This document shows positions 1-31,061 of a DNA stretch of 64,000 nt, piece after piece. Every line of letters starts with the position of its first letter. Within the stretch, counting starts at the first letter, position 1. A program made the position numbers and the translations under genes. Origin of the DNA: Caprimulgus europaeus (taxonomy: Eukaryota; Chordata; Aves; Caprimulgiformes; Caprimulgidae); contig OU015527.1 of the NCBI GenBank assembly GCA_907165065.1, forward strand, positions 22,147,686 through 22,211,685, given 5' to 3'. A model generated the notes under the pieces. That model was not told the origin of the DNA. It saw only the letters and a program-made list of their open reading frames with translations, and did not search any database.

Positions 1-879
1 CTGGGGCTTTGCAGCCCAGCTGCTTTCTGCACTCCTCAGCGCTTAATCTTGTTCCAAAATTAGGCTACAACTGTATCCTTGGAAATGCCTGAATTGCTTT
101 GTCCCACAGCCATTTAACCACACCATGTGGCAGAAATGAGCATGTTATATTACCAAGTATACACCCTGGAGCCTAAAATATCATACTGACTGTCATGAAG
201 GGAGGCAGTGGTAGGCAGGTACCTATGGATGCTTTGTGTATCATCACATGCTTGAGGAAAGGAAAGCTGGGGGCCAGTGCTGGTGTCATGGAGTTGGGCT
301 GTGAGCAGCTATGGCCAGCTTCAGCACAGGAATTCTGGCAGGCCAGGCAGGTCGGCACTGAGGATAAACCACAAACAAACTTTCTCCTTTGAAAATAATG
401 AGAAGGCACTGGCACTATAAGGCAGAGCAGATAACTTACTGCACTTGCCAGGCTGATTGCTCACATGGGCTTGGTCATCAGTGCAAGGGTCTAGAAGTGC
501 AGTTCCCTGCTCACAGGCTGCTTACAAGGAAAAAAAACCAACAAGTTCATCATTCAAGTCTATGTTGCTCCTCCTCTTTCAGCCTTTATTTATTTACCCT
601 TTGGTTCAGCTCCTCGTGTCTGTTTTTCTGTCGCCACCCGTCTTTCTCTATCCCCATCTCCTTTTCGATCTCCTCCCCATCCTTCATTCCTTGCCCGTTT
701 CATTCTCGCTATCCGGCTTTTTGTCTCACCACCCCTTTTGCTCTCATGGTCCCTCCCTCCCTCCCATCCTCGATCTCAGAATCCTCACTCCGCCCGTATT
801 TCCCACTCCTCTTTCCCTCCCCGAGCCCACTCTCCTCCGTTCTCGCCGTCCCACTGCCCTGCTCTCCGTCGGGCAATTC
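1..879. other. No gene recognised; pyrimidine-rich flank of CpG island
   Basis: The stretch from 560 to 860 is strongly pyrimidine-rich on the plus strand (runs such as CCCTCCCTCCCTCCCATCC). Its long open frames come from composition and match nothing I know. Nothing else is seen. Confidence 0.5.
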
Positions 880-1800
880 TGGCCCCCCGGCAGTGTTCCT
901 GCGCCTCTGCCAGCCTCACTCCGCCCTTTACCCTGCCGCGGGCTGGGGCCACCGCCTGCCGCGCTGCTCCCGCCCCCCGGTCACTGCCAGCGCCTCATGG
1001 CCGTTCACGGCTACGCCGCCCTGAGGCAGCGTGCGCGTGACCCACCCTGCCCTCAGAGCCGCTGGGGAAGCCAGGCGCACGCGCACTTAACCCTCCTGCG
1101 AATCCCAACAGCCGGGCAAGCCAAGCGCATGCGCACTGCCCCCTTTTACCCTCGGCATTGCGTCACAGCCCAGCGCACGCGCACTGTTCCCCTCCCCGCG
1201 GCGCGGCAGGGGCCGCAGTGCGCAGGCGCAGCAAGCCGGAGGCGGGCCGCCAGCCCGGCCAGTCACCGCCTTCCCGCGGGGCCATCTCGCAGCCCAGCAG
1301 GGAGTCGTTCACGCGTTCCCGCCGGGATTCGGCGTGTTTACCGCTTCCCCGCGCCTCGGTAACGGAAAAAGTGACCGACTGCTGCCCACTGGCAGGTAGC
1401 ACAGTCTTTCCGAGGGTCGGTAGCACCGGAGAGTGCGCGCAACCTGGAGCTGCTCCGCGGTGCACGCGCACTACGACTGCCCCGCTGCGGCCACCGGGAA
1501 CGGACGTGGCTGCCGCACACCACGGCTCCCGCCTGCCTGCTCGGGGACGAAGAGAGCCGCGCCGCTGGCGGGACTGAGCATGCCTGACGGCGGTGCCTGC
1601 ACAGCCTCGGGAGCCGTGGCCTGTCGCTGCCGCCTGCCTCTATAGCCGGAACGGGCGCGGTGGCGGGCGCAGCAGGGCCGTGGGGTCAGCGCGAAGGGGT
1701 GATCTGAGCGCTGCCAGCGGGCGCTGAGTGTGAGGTGGGCGCCGCCCTTGGGGTGGCCGCGGCTGTCGGGGCGTCTTCGGCCTGCAGGAACTGTTGCCGC
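880..1800. promoter_or_regulatory. CpG island, probable promoter of an unidentified gene
   Basis: The block is dense in CpG and GC, with sharp edges and AT-richer sequence on both sides. It contains several NRF1-type palindromes, a CRE/ATF-like TTGCGTCAC at about 1159 and many GC boxes. It resembles a TATA-less housekeeping promoter, possibly bidirectional. No coding exon inside it was recognised on either strand, so the gene and its direction are unknown. In human the gene beyond the 3' end of SLC49A3 is MYL5, but I could not find MYL5 exons here. Confidence 0.7.
1074..1232. promoter_or_regulatory. Cluster of NRF1-type sites at about 50-bp spacing
   Basis: GCGCACGCGCAC at 1075-1086, GCGCATGCGCAC at 1125-1136 and GCGCACGCGCAC at 1173-1184 are close to the NRF1 consensus (YGCGCAYGCGCR). 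An inverted relative, GTGCGCAGGCGCA, lies near 1218-1230, and a fifth copy, GCACGCGCAC, at 1462-1471. The first three begin with similar flanks (CCAGG, CCAAG, CCCAG), which suggests a degenerate local duplication. Confidence 0.65.
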
Positions 1801-1939
1801 CGGGGAGACGGGGAAGCGCCAGAGCTATTCCTAAGAACGTCCCGACAGTGCTGAGACACCACTCTGCTACACTTACTCTCAATTTAAAAATGCTCTCAGA
1901 GCTGCCATCACGGTACTCCTTAGGGTACTCGGCAGTCCC

Positions 1940-2200
1940 TGAATGCATCCAAACTGTCCTGATTGCCCCCAGAAAAACCCAAACCAGCCCCAGGGCCCCG
2001 AACACCCAAAGCACTTCTTGGGGCCCTCAAAGATGCAACTTCAGGGTCCCAAATCCCACTCTAAGCCATGCTCCAGGGTACCCCGTTTTACCTCTGCATC
2101 CTACTTGAGTAACCCTAGTTTTCAGGCCTGTCACAGTACACTGCCAAAACCTGTTTCAGGGCCCCTAAGTACCTCTGAGTGCTCCTCAGAGAATGTCATG
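1940..2200. repeat. Degenerate C-rich minisatellite, block 1
   Basis: This block holds diverged units of the same motif as the larger blocks: AAACC(C)TG followed by CCAGGGCCCC and AAACACCC. Spacing is loose here, roughly 30-35 bp. Confidence 0.55.
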
Positions 2201-2749
2201 CAGGTGTCGTTGATGTATAGCAGAACACTGAATTTTCTACCAAGCCGAGTCGTGCTTCAGAATACAACTGGCCCATTGTCTTCAGCCTGTGCAAATCCAG
2301 TTACTTTGTATAAACTATAGGCCTTACTAATGACTGTGCCTTTGAAAAGGAGAAAAAAGACATAAAAGGAAAATATCCTGCCCTAGAAGGATAAAGTCGG
2401 CAATAATCTGCAGAAACTGGGGGAAAGGTAAATGCAGCACAGGGAGATTGTGCCCACCAACTCAGTTACAGACTGAACAGACTAACCCCCACCCCCCGCC
2501 CAACTAAAGCATGTGCTGTGAATTTTTTGTGTACTGTACTCTTAAAAGGTAAGCGAGAGAAGTTTGAGCCAATCATAATGTACAATGCATACGTACAGTG
2601 AGTGGAACAAGCTCAGAAATTTCGTATAAATGTGTGAAGTCTTGCAAGTTCTATGTGCTAGCTTTGTGGAGTAACACCTAGCACCTGTATCTGCGCAAAT
2701 ACAAAATACAATACCTCAACTCCTGTGTGTATATCGGCATCTGCACACC
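2201..2749. other. Non-repetitive spacer between minisatellite blocks; nothing recognised
   Basis: The sequence is AT-richer and has no repeat units, exons or elements that I recognise. Confidence 0.4.
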
Positions 2750-3480
2750 AGGTAAATGACCCACTTTGGGACAATATAATGAGTGTAAGCCCTACCCAAC
2801 TACCCCCAAAATCCTCCAAACCTGCCTCACAGCGTGCAAAAATCTCAAATGCTGTTTCTGAGCCCTTGAAAGTCCTCCTCCAAAAGACCTCACAAACCAT
2901 TCTAGGCCACAAAGCATCCACAGGTCCTTCCCAGGGGCCACCAAACAACCACAGACTTATACCATGGCTCCCAAAGTCCCCAAAGACTTCCCCAAACATC
3001 CTGAAACCTTGCTTTGGGCTAGCAAAACATCTCAGATCAATTCCAAGCACCCCCAAAGACACACCTAAAATGGCCCAAGAGGCCCCAAACACCCTAAACC
3101 CTGCTTCCAAGCTTCTCAGACCTTTCCCAGGCCATGCCAAAGGGTCCAAACACTGTCCCAAAGCTCCTATTAGACTACAAGTATTCCCAAATGTGCCATA
3201 GTTCTTGCTGGCTCCAAGAGACCCTGTACCCTGCCCAATTTTCCTCAAAGAACCCAGAGTTTGCCCCAGGCCCTGAAGCAAAACTTGCCCTACTTCATAA
3301 CACTCAGAAACCATGCCAAAACCCTACCACAGGACCCCAAGTGGTGCCATGAAATCTTTAGTAATGCTGAAAGCCCCACACCCTCCCCAGTGACCCTGAA
3401 AACTCCAAACCTTCTTCATCCTCCAGAACCCCCAAAAGGTGCCCCAGGAACTAAAAATATCTTCAGCTGAGACCCCCCAC
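2750..3480. repeat. Degenerate C-rich minisatellite, block 2
   Basis: Tandem units of about 30-40 bp are built around CCAAACCCTGC, a CAG/CCAGG core and CCCCAAA. One strand is C-rich and the other G-rich. The composition removes stop codons from the minus strand and leaves a 218-codon frame of repeated GFR(V/M)FG-like peptides, which I regard as an artefact. Confidence 0.65.
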
Positions 3481-3487
3481 CGCATCC

Positions 3488-4180
3488 TGGTTTTACTAGG
3501 ATAGGGTTAATTTTCTTCTTAGTAATTAGAATTGCTGTAGTTTAGTGTTTTAGTGTTTAGTGTCTTTCAGTGTAAGACTTATTATGAGAAGAATGTTGAT
3601 AAAAGTACTGATGTTATTAGTTGCTGCTGGAGCTCAAGGCCACCGCGTTTGGCTGCTTCACAGCTGCATTAGGACTGGGAGGGAGAAGCGCAGTGAATAG
3701 CAAAGCCCAGAACTGGCATTTGGATGTGCCAATTAAATATTCCAGATCATATCCCGTCATGTTTAGTGTATTACCCGGGGCTGACAGGAAAGGGAGGGGG
3801 GGGGGGTCATTTTTCTCTCTGGCTTTCGCTCTGCCTCTCTTTCTTCTGGGATCGCGGTTTCAATTCGGGGTTGTTGCTCCTCTGGGATCGTCATCTGGGA
3901 AAAGGCCAGGCTTAGTCGGCGGGTGGTGAGCAATGGCACTGGGTTATCACTCATTTGTGTATTTTATTACTGTTATCATTACCACTACTATTTTACTATT
4001 AGTTAGGGGTTTCTAAATTTTATTTTCTTTCTATTATTAAACTGTCCTTATCTCAGCCTACAAGCCTCCTTATCCTCGCCCCCCCAATCCTCTCCCCTAT
4101 CCCCTGGGGATGGGGGGGCAGTGGGTGAATGGCTGTGTTGGCTGCTGGCCAAGGGCTAGCCCAGTGAAACTATCATACCT
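3488..4180 (+). mobile_element. Solo LTR, avian endogenous retrovirus (ERVL/ERVK-like), in the minisatellite
   Basis: It starts TGGTTTTACTAGGATAGGG and ends near the conserved GGCTGCTGGCCAAG. It shares its whole layout with the copy at 59228-59844, including the segments GCTGGAGCTCAAGGCCACC and CCCAGAACTGGCATTTGGAT. No internal viral region is present. It separates minisatellite blocks 2 and 3. It is moderately diverged from its sister copies, hence an old fossil. Confidence 0.75.
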
Positions 4181-5370
4181 CCAAACCCATGACCAGCCCT
4201 ACTGAAGACCCTCAATCCCTGTCCCCAAAGATCTCCAAACCTGTGCTAGGGCTCATACACCCCAACACCTGCTTCAGGTTCTCCAGAGATGTTTTCCAGC
4301 CCGTAAATCCTGTTTCAGATTTCCCCAAAGCCTGCCAAAATGCCTCAAGGACCCTAAAACCTGGCCCAGTGCTGGAGAGGAAAAAACAAAAACAAAAAAC
4401 CCCCAAACCCCAAACAAACAAAGAAAACCCCAACAGAGCTTCATAGGCTCCTAAGATCTCTCACAAACACTCCTGAATCCTGTCCCAGCATTCACAGTCC
4501 CCCCCAAACTCTGTGCAAGCCCTCCCAAAGACCCCTGCACCCTGCTTCAGGTCACGGTAAGACTTCCCCCAAACCCTACTGAACTGTCCTTCACGTACCC
4601 CACTTGCTGCACACAGTGACTAAGTAGTCCTAGTATCCCAAAGTCCTGCCTGAGGGTTCCAAACCACTACCAAAACCTGCTTCAGGACCCTCAAAAGACC
4701 CCAAACCCTATGTTAGAGCTGTCACCAGGGCATGAACACCCCCAGACCCTGACTGCATGCTCTTACATTTCCAAAAACTTACTCTGAAGCCACAACACAA
4801 ACTCTGCTTCTAAGCTTCCCTGCCTGAAAGGCTCAAAGACTCTGCCCCAGAGCCACAAAACTCCCACAGACCTGACTCAAGTGCCCCCAGATACCTTCAG
4901 ACTCTGCTTCAGGTTCCCTACAGCCCTCCTGCAGCCCACATCATGCCCTGCCCCATGGCTTCTAAAGGCCCCACCACACCCTGCCCAAATACCCACAACT
5001 CCTTCCGATGTGGCATCAGGGTCCTGAAACACCCCAATAATTTGCTTCAGAACCCTCAAAGTCATCAGTCCCTAGACTCTGTCCACCTGCCACCAATGAG
5101 CTCCAAACCCTGCCCCAGAGGTCCCTAAACACACCCTAATCTAGCCCAAGCAGCCCCTACTGCCAAACCCTGCCCCAGGGCCCCAAAACACTTGCAAACC
5201 CTTTCCAAGAGATACCAAACACCCCCAAACCTGCTCCCAAACCCCAGAACACCCAACCCTGCTTCACAGCCTATACAAACGTCACCAAAATCTGTCCCAG
5301 GGTCCCCACATCACCCAAAACCCTGCTTCAGGGCCCTCAAACATCTTCCTCTGCACCCACCCATAGCCTG
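4181..5370. repeat. Degenerate C-rich minisatellite, block 3 (clearest units)
   Basis: Between about 5100 and 5370 successive units can be counted, each starting AAACCCTG(C) with a CAGGGCCCC core and ending CAAACACCC. They run 28-33 bp, so the period is about 31 bp with heavy divergence. Earlier parts of the block are more degenerate. Confidence 0.7.
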
Positions 5371-5443
5371 CCCAACTGCAGGTTCCTGCCCTCCTGGGCT
5401 GCTTGCACCAACCGTGACAGCTCATATCTATGTCTCCCTGCAG

Positions 5444-5512
5444 ATGTGCCCCAAGAAGGGCTATCAGCAGACTCTACTGCAGAAGCACCTTGCTGCCTTG
5501 CGGGGGTCATGA
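5444..5512 (+). other. Exon-like segment (candidate terminal exon, unverified)
   Basis: A good acceptor, TATGTCTCCCTGCAG, ends at 5443. An open frame reading MCPKKGYQQTLLQKHLAALR follows, with TGA at 5510-5512. The peptide is amphipathic and free of low complexity but belongs to no family I recognise. It lies 3.6 kb downstream of the CpG island, on the strand away from it. It may be coincidental. Confidence 0.15.
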
Positions 5513-6624
5513 GCATATGCTCTCAGGGCCAGGTTTAGTCTGCCTCTAGGGTCTTAGGCTGAGGAGTCTCCAGGTGGTCCCTCAGCACCAAGAAACTCTG
5601 ATCGTATGGCTTTTGGGACTCCCCTTTGTGTAGGACAGTATGCAATGAACTGGTGGTTTGGAAAGGAGGCAAAAGCTCCTTTTGGGAGGCCAAGAGCAAT
5701 GCAGGTGCCTAGGGACTGTCCCCAGCCCATCTGGCTGCCTTGGACCTCTTGCCTGTACCTCCCCCTGAAGTGATCACTGCCACTTGCCCCAGCATAGTCT
5801 GAGGTGACCCCTGGTGCGAGGCAGAGCATTAGAGCCTGACCAGTGTCAGCACTTCAGAGCCTCCTGGCTGTAACACTGGGTCTTTGGGCAGGGCATAGCT
5901 TCAGAAATTGCATTGAAGGAGACACCCAGCATCATCAGTCTTCTTGTCAGACTTTGCAGCCTGGAAGGGCAATGCATTTGACAACTGGGCATTCCTGACA
6001 AACCCCAAAAGAGTTGTCCTTCTTTTCATTTTGGATTAGCAAATTCTAAATTCTTTGGCTTTTGGAGATGAGATCTCAAGTCTTCTCTTAGTAGTGTGCA
6101 ACAAATGGGAATTGCTCAGAGCAGCCTGGCAAAGCTTTGCATGTACATGGAGGCAGGTTGCAAAGAGTGATTAAAAGATGTGGTTTCTTGCAGATCCAGG
6201 AAATTTTCCACCACAAGAGCTTAGTTCAATCCCATGCACTAGAACAGTTAGTGCACAGTTCCTGTGGAGGCAGCAAAGGGGCAGTAGAGTCGTTTTGTCT
6301 TTCATTCATGCAAAGAGCAGCAGAGTCTGAAGGAGTGGATTTGTGCCATGTGTAGCTCTTCTCAAGCTTGAAGTCCCTTCAGCCTAATGACAATTTCAGC
6401 ATTCTAGTGTGGTCTTCCCACTAAAAGAGTATGTGCAGTGGCTGCCTTCCCAGAACTTCAAGGCGGATTGTCTGAGAGGACTTCTTTCAATACTGACATG
6501 TGCTGCTTTTCCACAAAATGGGGTCAAAATGTCCATAAAGTTTTACAATTACTTGGCAAGTTCTGTGGAACTTTTCCATAACACCGATATGTGATCACCC
6601 TCCCTGCAGGGGAAACCACTGGGG

Positions 6625-6669
6625 CAGAGCCCACTGGGACAGAGCCCACTGGGACAGAGCCCACTGGGA
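6625..6669. repeat. 15-bp tandem repeat, three exact copies
   Basis: The unit CAGAGCCCACTGGGA occurs at 6625, 6640 and 6655 without a mismatch, with degenerate flanking copies. Identity suggests recent expansion or ongoing length change. Confidence 0.85.
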
Positions 6670-8161
6670 CATAGCAGGGAAGCCTGTTCCTATGGCCCGT
6701 TGTGCTGATGGGGGAGCAGCTGTACAAAAACTTCTCCTCCTCTTTTCCTCTTCTTCTTCTCCCCTCACCTCCCCACAGTAGTACATCATGGACTACAGTT
6801 TTGGCCATGTTTGTTTGTTTTAGGGTTAGAGATTTTTAAAATTTCTTTTAAATTAGGGCATTCATCAGTGGGCACAGCCTCACAGACATTGCAGTCTGTA
6901 CAGCTATTGCAGTAGCTGTACTCATCTCCAGCCACTGGAGGTAGCTGTCCTCCTGCTTTCTGGCTGGGGACAGCAATGCCCTTGACTTACTAAAAGCCTT
7001 TAGGAAGCGCTATCTGATCCTCAGAAATGCAACTACCACAGGATCTTCAAATTACTATGGAGTGATGGGGTGATAGACTTAGGCAAGGGGGCTTATGCTG
7101 TAACTGTTAGATCTCTGGATGTGTAACTTTTTAAACTTTATTTAAGTCTTCCTCCTCCAAGCAAGGTGTCATGGCAGTCATTTTGGGGGAGGCTGGGGGA
7201 TGAGCTCCCCAAGCTGCATAGCATCCCCCATCCCTGCCACGTTCAGGAGATCAATGGAATTGCATAGGGGTGCACAGTCTGTGTTTTTGGTGCAAATGAA
7301 AGGCACCAAGTCGGAACAGGTAGGAAGTGCTGACTGCCCTCACTGTAGGCAAGCAAGGGCCACAGGGATGAAGAGTGCTGGGTAGGGCAGGGAGGGAGAG
7401 AAGCAGTGGGCAGAAGCTGCCTGCACCATGACAACATGAGGGGGCCCAGGAAAGCCTGGGTACTGTCAGCAGAGGAACAGTTTTTGATTCCCTCCCCAGC
7501 TCCTTTGCAGGCTCACTGGTGGGACTGGTCAGGGAACCAAAGTCCCCAGACATCTTCAGGACACTGGGCTGTAAGCTCCTGTGCCCCTGCAAAGCAATCA
7601 CCTCAGGGAGGAAGGTATGTCTGGGGAGCAGAGTGCCTTTTCCCCCTGCCCCAGCTGAAGACTGTTCTGCTGTGGGTGGACAGTCCACCTCTTCCTGGGT
7701 GACACTGGGAGGTTGAAGCTTGCCTCTCTTGTTTGGTCCAGCCTACTTAGGCAGCCCCAGCCTGAGTGCCTTTGGCTTGCTAACACCAAGCACTGATCAT
7801 TGGCAACTCTTCTTCTGCCCTTCCATGTTTCCCCCTTGCAAACCACATGCTCCCAGAAACAGCGGCCCCTGAGAGGGACCTCTCCTTTTATCCTCACATC
7901 TTGCTTGACAAGGAGAAAGCAGGCTAAGGTGAGGCTGTGCCATTGGTACAGTGGCCTTTCTCATGGCTTCTTTTCCTCTGTGTTTCCTCAGTGCCAGAGG
8001 AAACCCAGTGAAGGCTGTCAGGTTTCCCAAACTTTTCTGAGAACATACCCTACAGCAACCTCCAAAGGGAGGAGGCATGGAGAAGGAGTCAACTAACCAA
8101 CACAAACCAGGACTGATACCTGAATACATGTGTATTTACCTATCAGTTGAGGAATTGAAGA

Positions 8162-8167
8162 TTTATT
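8162..8167 (-). terminator. Candidate poly(A) signal for SLC49A3
   Basis: On the minus strand AATAAA occurs here, about 1.4 kb past the stop codon. A GT-rich stretch follows some 55-80 bp downstream (minus strand over 8085-8107: TGGTTTGTGTTGGTTAG). If used, the 3' UTR would include an antisense CR1 piece (8184-8487). This is a candidate only; no transcript evidence is available here. Confidence 0.3.
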
Positions 8168-8183
8168 CCTCAACAAGGCAGGG

Positions 8184-8487
8184 TGCCGAGTGCACCCTCA
8201 GCAAGTTCGCTGACAACACCAAGCTGTGTGGTGTGGTTGACACGCTGGAGGGACGGGATGCCATCCAGAGGGACCTTGACAGGCTTGAGAGATGGGCCTG
8301 GGCTAACTTCATGAAGTTCAACAAGGCCAAGTGCAAGGTCCTGCATCTGGGTTGGGGCAATCCCAAACATAAATACAGGCTGGGCAATGAGTGGCTTGAG
8401 GCCAGCTCTGAAGAGAAGGACTTGGGAGTGGTGGTGGACGAGAAGCTGAACATGAGCCGGCAATGTGCGCTTGCAGCCCAGAAGGCC
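8184..8487 (+). mobile_element. CR1 LINE fragment, ORF2 reverse-transcriptase part, both ends missing
   Basis: It encodes [20 protein letters not shown], then [39 protein letters not shown] and [20 protein letters not shown], the CR1 RT palm and following region. The catalytic FADD is changed to FADN. It is close to the copy at 45.9-46.2 kb and so of the same subfamily. The absence of the usual CR1 3' tail is unusual and implies later deletion. It lies in the probable 3' UTR of SLC49A3, antisense to it. Confidence 0.9.
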
Positions 8488-9569
8488 AACTGTAAGCTGA
8501 CTTCAGCTATGGTGGTAATTACAGACAAGCACAGAAATTAGAGCCTCTTTTTTTCTAAATATAAAATGTGAAGTTAGCTAAGCCAGCAGAAACAGCAGAT
8601 GGTGCAAGGCAGGTATTTGTGTGAACTACCAGGCCTCACTGTTAGCAGTGCCGTAACCCCTCTATGGCATGCTTCCAGGGTATGACAAACCACAGAGTGG
8701 AGTCCCAAAAAGTGAACTGCTCTCCCTGTGTTCCCATATAGGAGAGCATGACTTGGCCTGGGGCAGGAACACTACCCTAATATTACACCAGCAAGTTCAT
8801 CTTCTTATGGAAAACTAACTACTGGAATTGTGGGAGAGGTGGTAAAACAGAAGCCCAAGTAAAACATTCATTATCCTGAATGGCTCTGCAGGGAACTTAG
8901 AAGGAGAAGGAATGTTGCCATATTTAACTTTTGCTGCTTAATGTTATTTTCTTTTACAGGTAGCACTGCAGTCAGGGCTTTCCTTTCGTATTTGTAGGAG
9001 AGGACAAAGTGGCTCACTGTAATAGCCCTGTATTACAGATCATATACCTACACTTCCCTGCTGCAATGGAAGGATGCTCTAGCTCCTCCCTTTAGTTAAG
9101 AGGCACAATTAGCTCCAACCTTACAGTGAAAGAGTTGTTATGCTGTACAAGAATGACAGTCCTTAAACAGAAGTCTTCCACTAGATTTGTCATAGGCATG
9201 GCTTCTACCCTTCTGAAAGCTTCATCCCGATCCAAGTACAGGAAAATGAAAAAATGGCTGAAATATGATGCTCCTCTCCTCTACATATTTCTTTAGCTTG
9301 AATCGCCAGTTAAAAATCCCTGTTACCTGCATAGCTGTCCAGTCCCAGTTTGACCTTCTGGCAGCACAGCCTTTCTTACAGCCTGGACACACAAATACAT
9401 GATTGAGGGAAGCACAGCAGATGTTCCCCAGTTACTCTTCTCTAGCCCTGGCTTGTGCAACAGGACCTGGATATCCCAGTGTGCCAGCTGAGCATTTGCA
9501 GTCATGGTCCCTGCCCACAGGCCTGAGTCCTTCCCTTACTGGGCACTTGGCTTGTCCTTTTTGGCCTGG
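8488..9569 (-). other. SLC49A3: Probable SLC49A3 3' UTR; no other feature seen
   Basis: This is unique sequence directly after the stop codon with no competing element or exon. Assignment to the 3' UTR is inferred from the lack of an earlier clear AATAAA. Confidence 0.4.
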
Positions 9570-30322
<20,753 letters not shown>

Positions 30323-30639
30323 CGCGGCGCGGACTGGCGCGGCGCAGCAACAGCATGGCACTGCCCCGCCCCGCTTGCCGGCCTCCCCAGGGCGGCTCCG
30401 GGCGTGCCAGCGCCTGTCGCTCGGCACGGCGCGGCGCGGCCACGCCCTGCGGAACCGCGCCAAGCCGAGCGACGGTGGTTCCCCGCTGTGCTGGGCCCAG
30501 CCTGGAGCTGGCTGCCGGTGCCCGGGGTGCCGGGTTTCCCCTGTTGCGCTTGGCAGAGGCGAAAAGTCCGGTGCTCTGAAACGGGACTGCTAAGGCACTC
30601 GAGGGAGGAAACTCCTCTTATTTTAGTGTGTCGCTAAAA

Positions 30640-31061
30640 CAACAGTTACAACCTCCACTGGAGGAGAGGATGAAGTCGCTTGGTTTGTTCAGCCGGGAGA
30701 AGACTGAGAGATCACCTCATCACGGTCTGTAACTTCTTCGCAAGGGGAAGAGGAGGGGCAGGCGCTGAGCTCTTCTCTCTGGCGACCAATGAGAGGACCA
30801 GGGCAGGAAGATGTGCCAGGGGAGCGTTAGGTTGGCCATTAGGAAAAGGTTCTTCACCCAGAGGGTGGTGGAGCACTGGAACAGGCTCCCCAGGGAGGTG
30901 GTCATGACACCAAGCCTGACAATATTCCAGAAGAATTTGGACAACATGGGCCCTCAGGCACATGGTCTGAATCTTGGGATTGTTCTGTGCAGGGACAGGA
31001 GTTGGACTCGATGATCCTTGTGGGTCCCTTCCAGCTTACAATGTTCTATGATTCTGTGATC
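30640..31061 (+). mobile_element. CR1 LINE 3' end, 5'-truncated
   Basis: It shows the typical CR1 3' portion: TGTTCAGCCGGGAGAAGAC, GGTTCTTCACCCAGAGGGTG, GAGCACTGGAACAGGCTCCC, GGACTCGATGATCCTTGTGG, then the terminal TTCTATGATTCTGTGAT octamer repeat. It lies just upstream of the SLC49A3 promoter island. The gene C-terminus is not preserved as an open frame. Confidence 0.92.

Larger units (their letters stand above)
5371..8083. other. Unassigned stretch beyond the minisatellite
   Basis: No conserved exon was recognised. It holds one exon-like segment (5444-5512), a small 15-bp tandem repeat (6625-6669) and otherwise unique sequence. If the left CpG island drives a plus-strand gene, its exons should lie here or in the minisatellite field, but I cannot show any. 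Confidence 0.4.

Noticed and set aside
457-1362. Long plus-strand open frame of 301 codons across the CpG island
   Set aside because: Pro/Ser/Arg-rich composition typical of GC-rich, pyrimidine-rich DNA; no conserved motif and no start context or splice support.
2658-3314. Minus-strand 218-codon frame with repeated GFR-FG peptides
   Set aside because: It results from the minisatellite, whose G-rich strand lacks stops; units differ in length and are not multiples of three.
6150-6360. Acceptor-like TTTCTTGCAG followed by IQEIF, considered as a MYL5 exon because MYL5 neighbours SLC49A3 in human
   Set aside because: The similarity stops after five residues and no EF-hand sequence follows; no other MYL5 exon was found.
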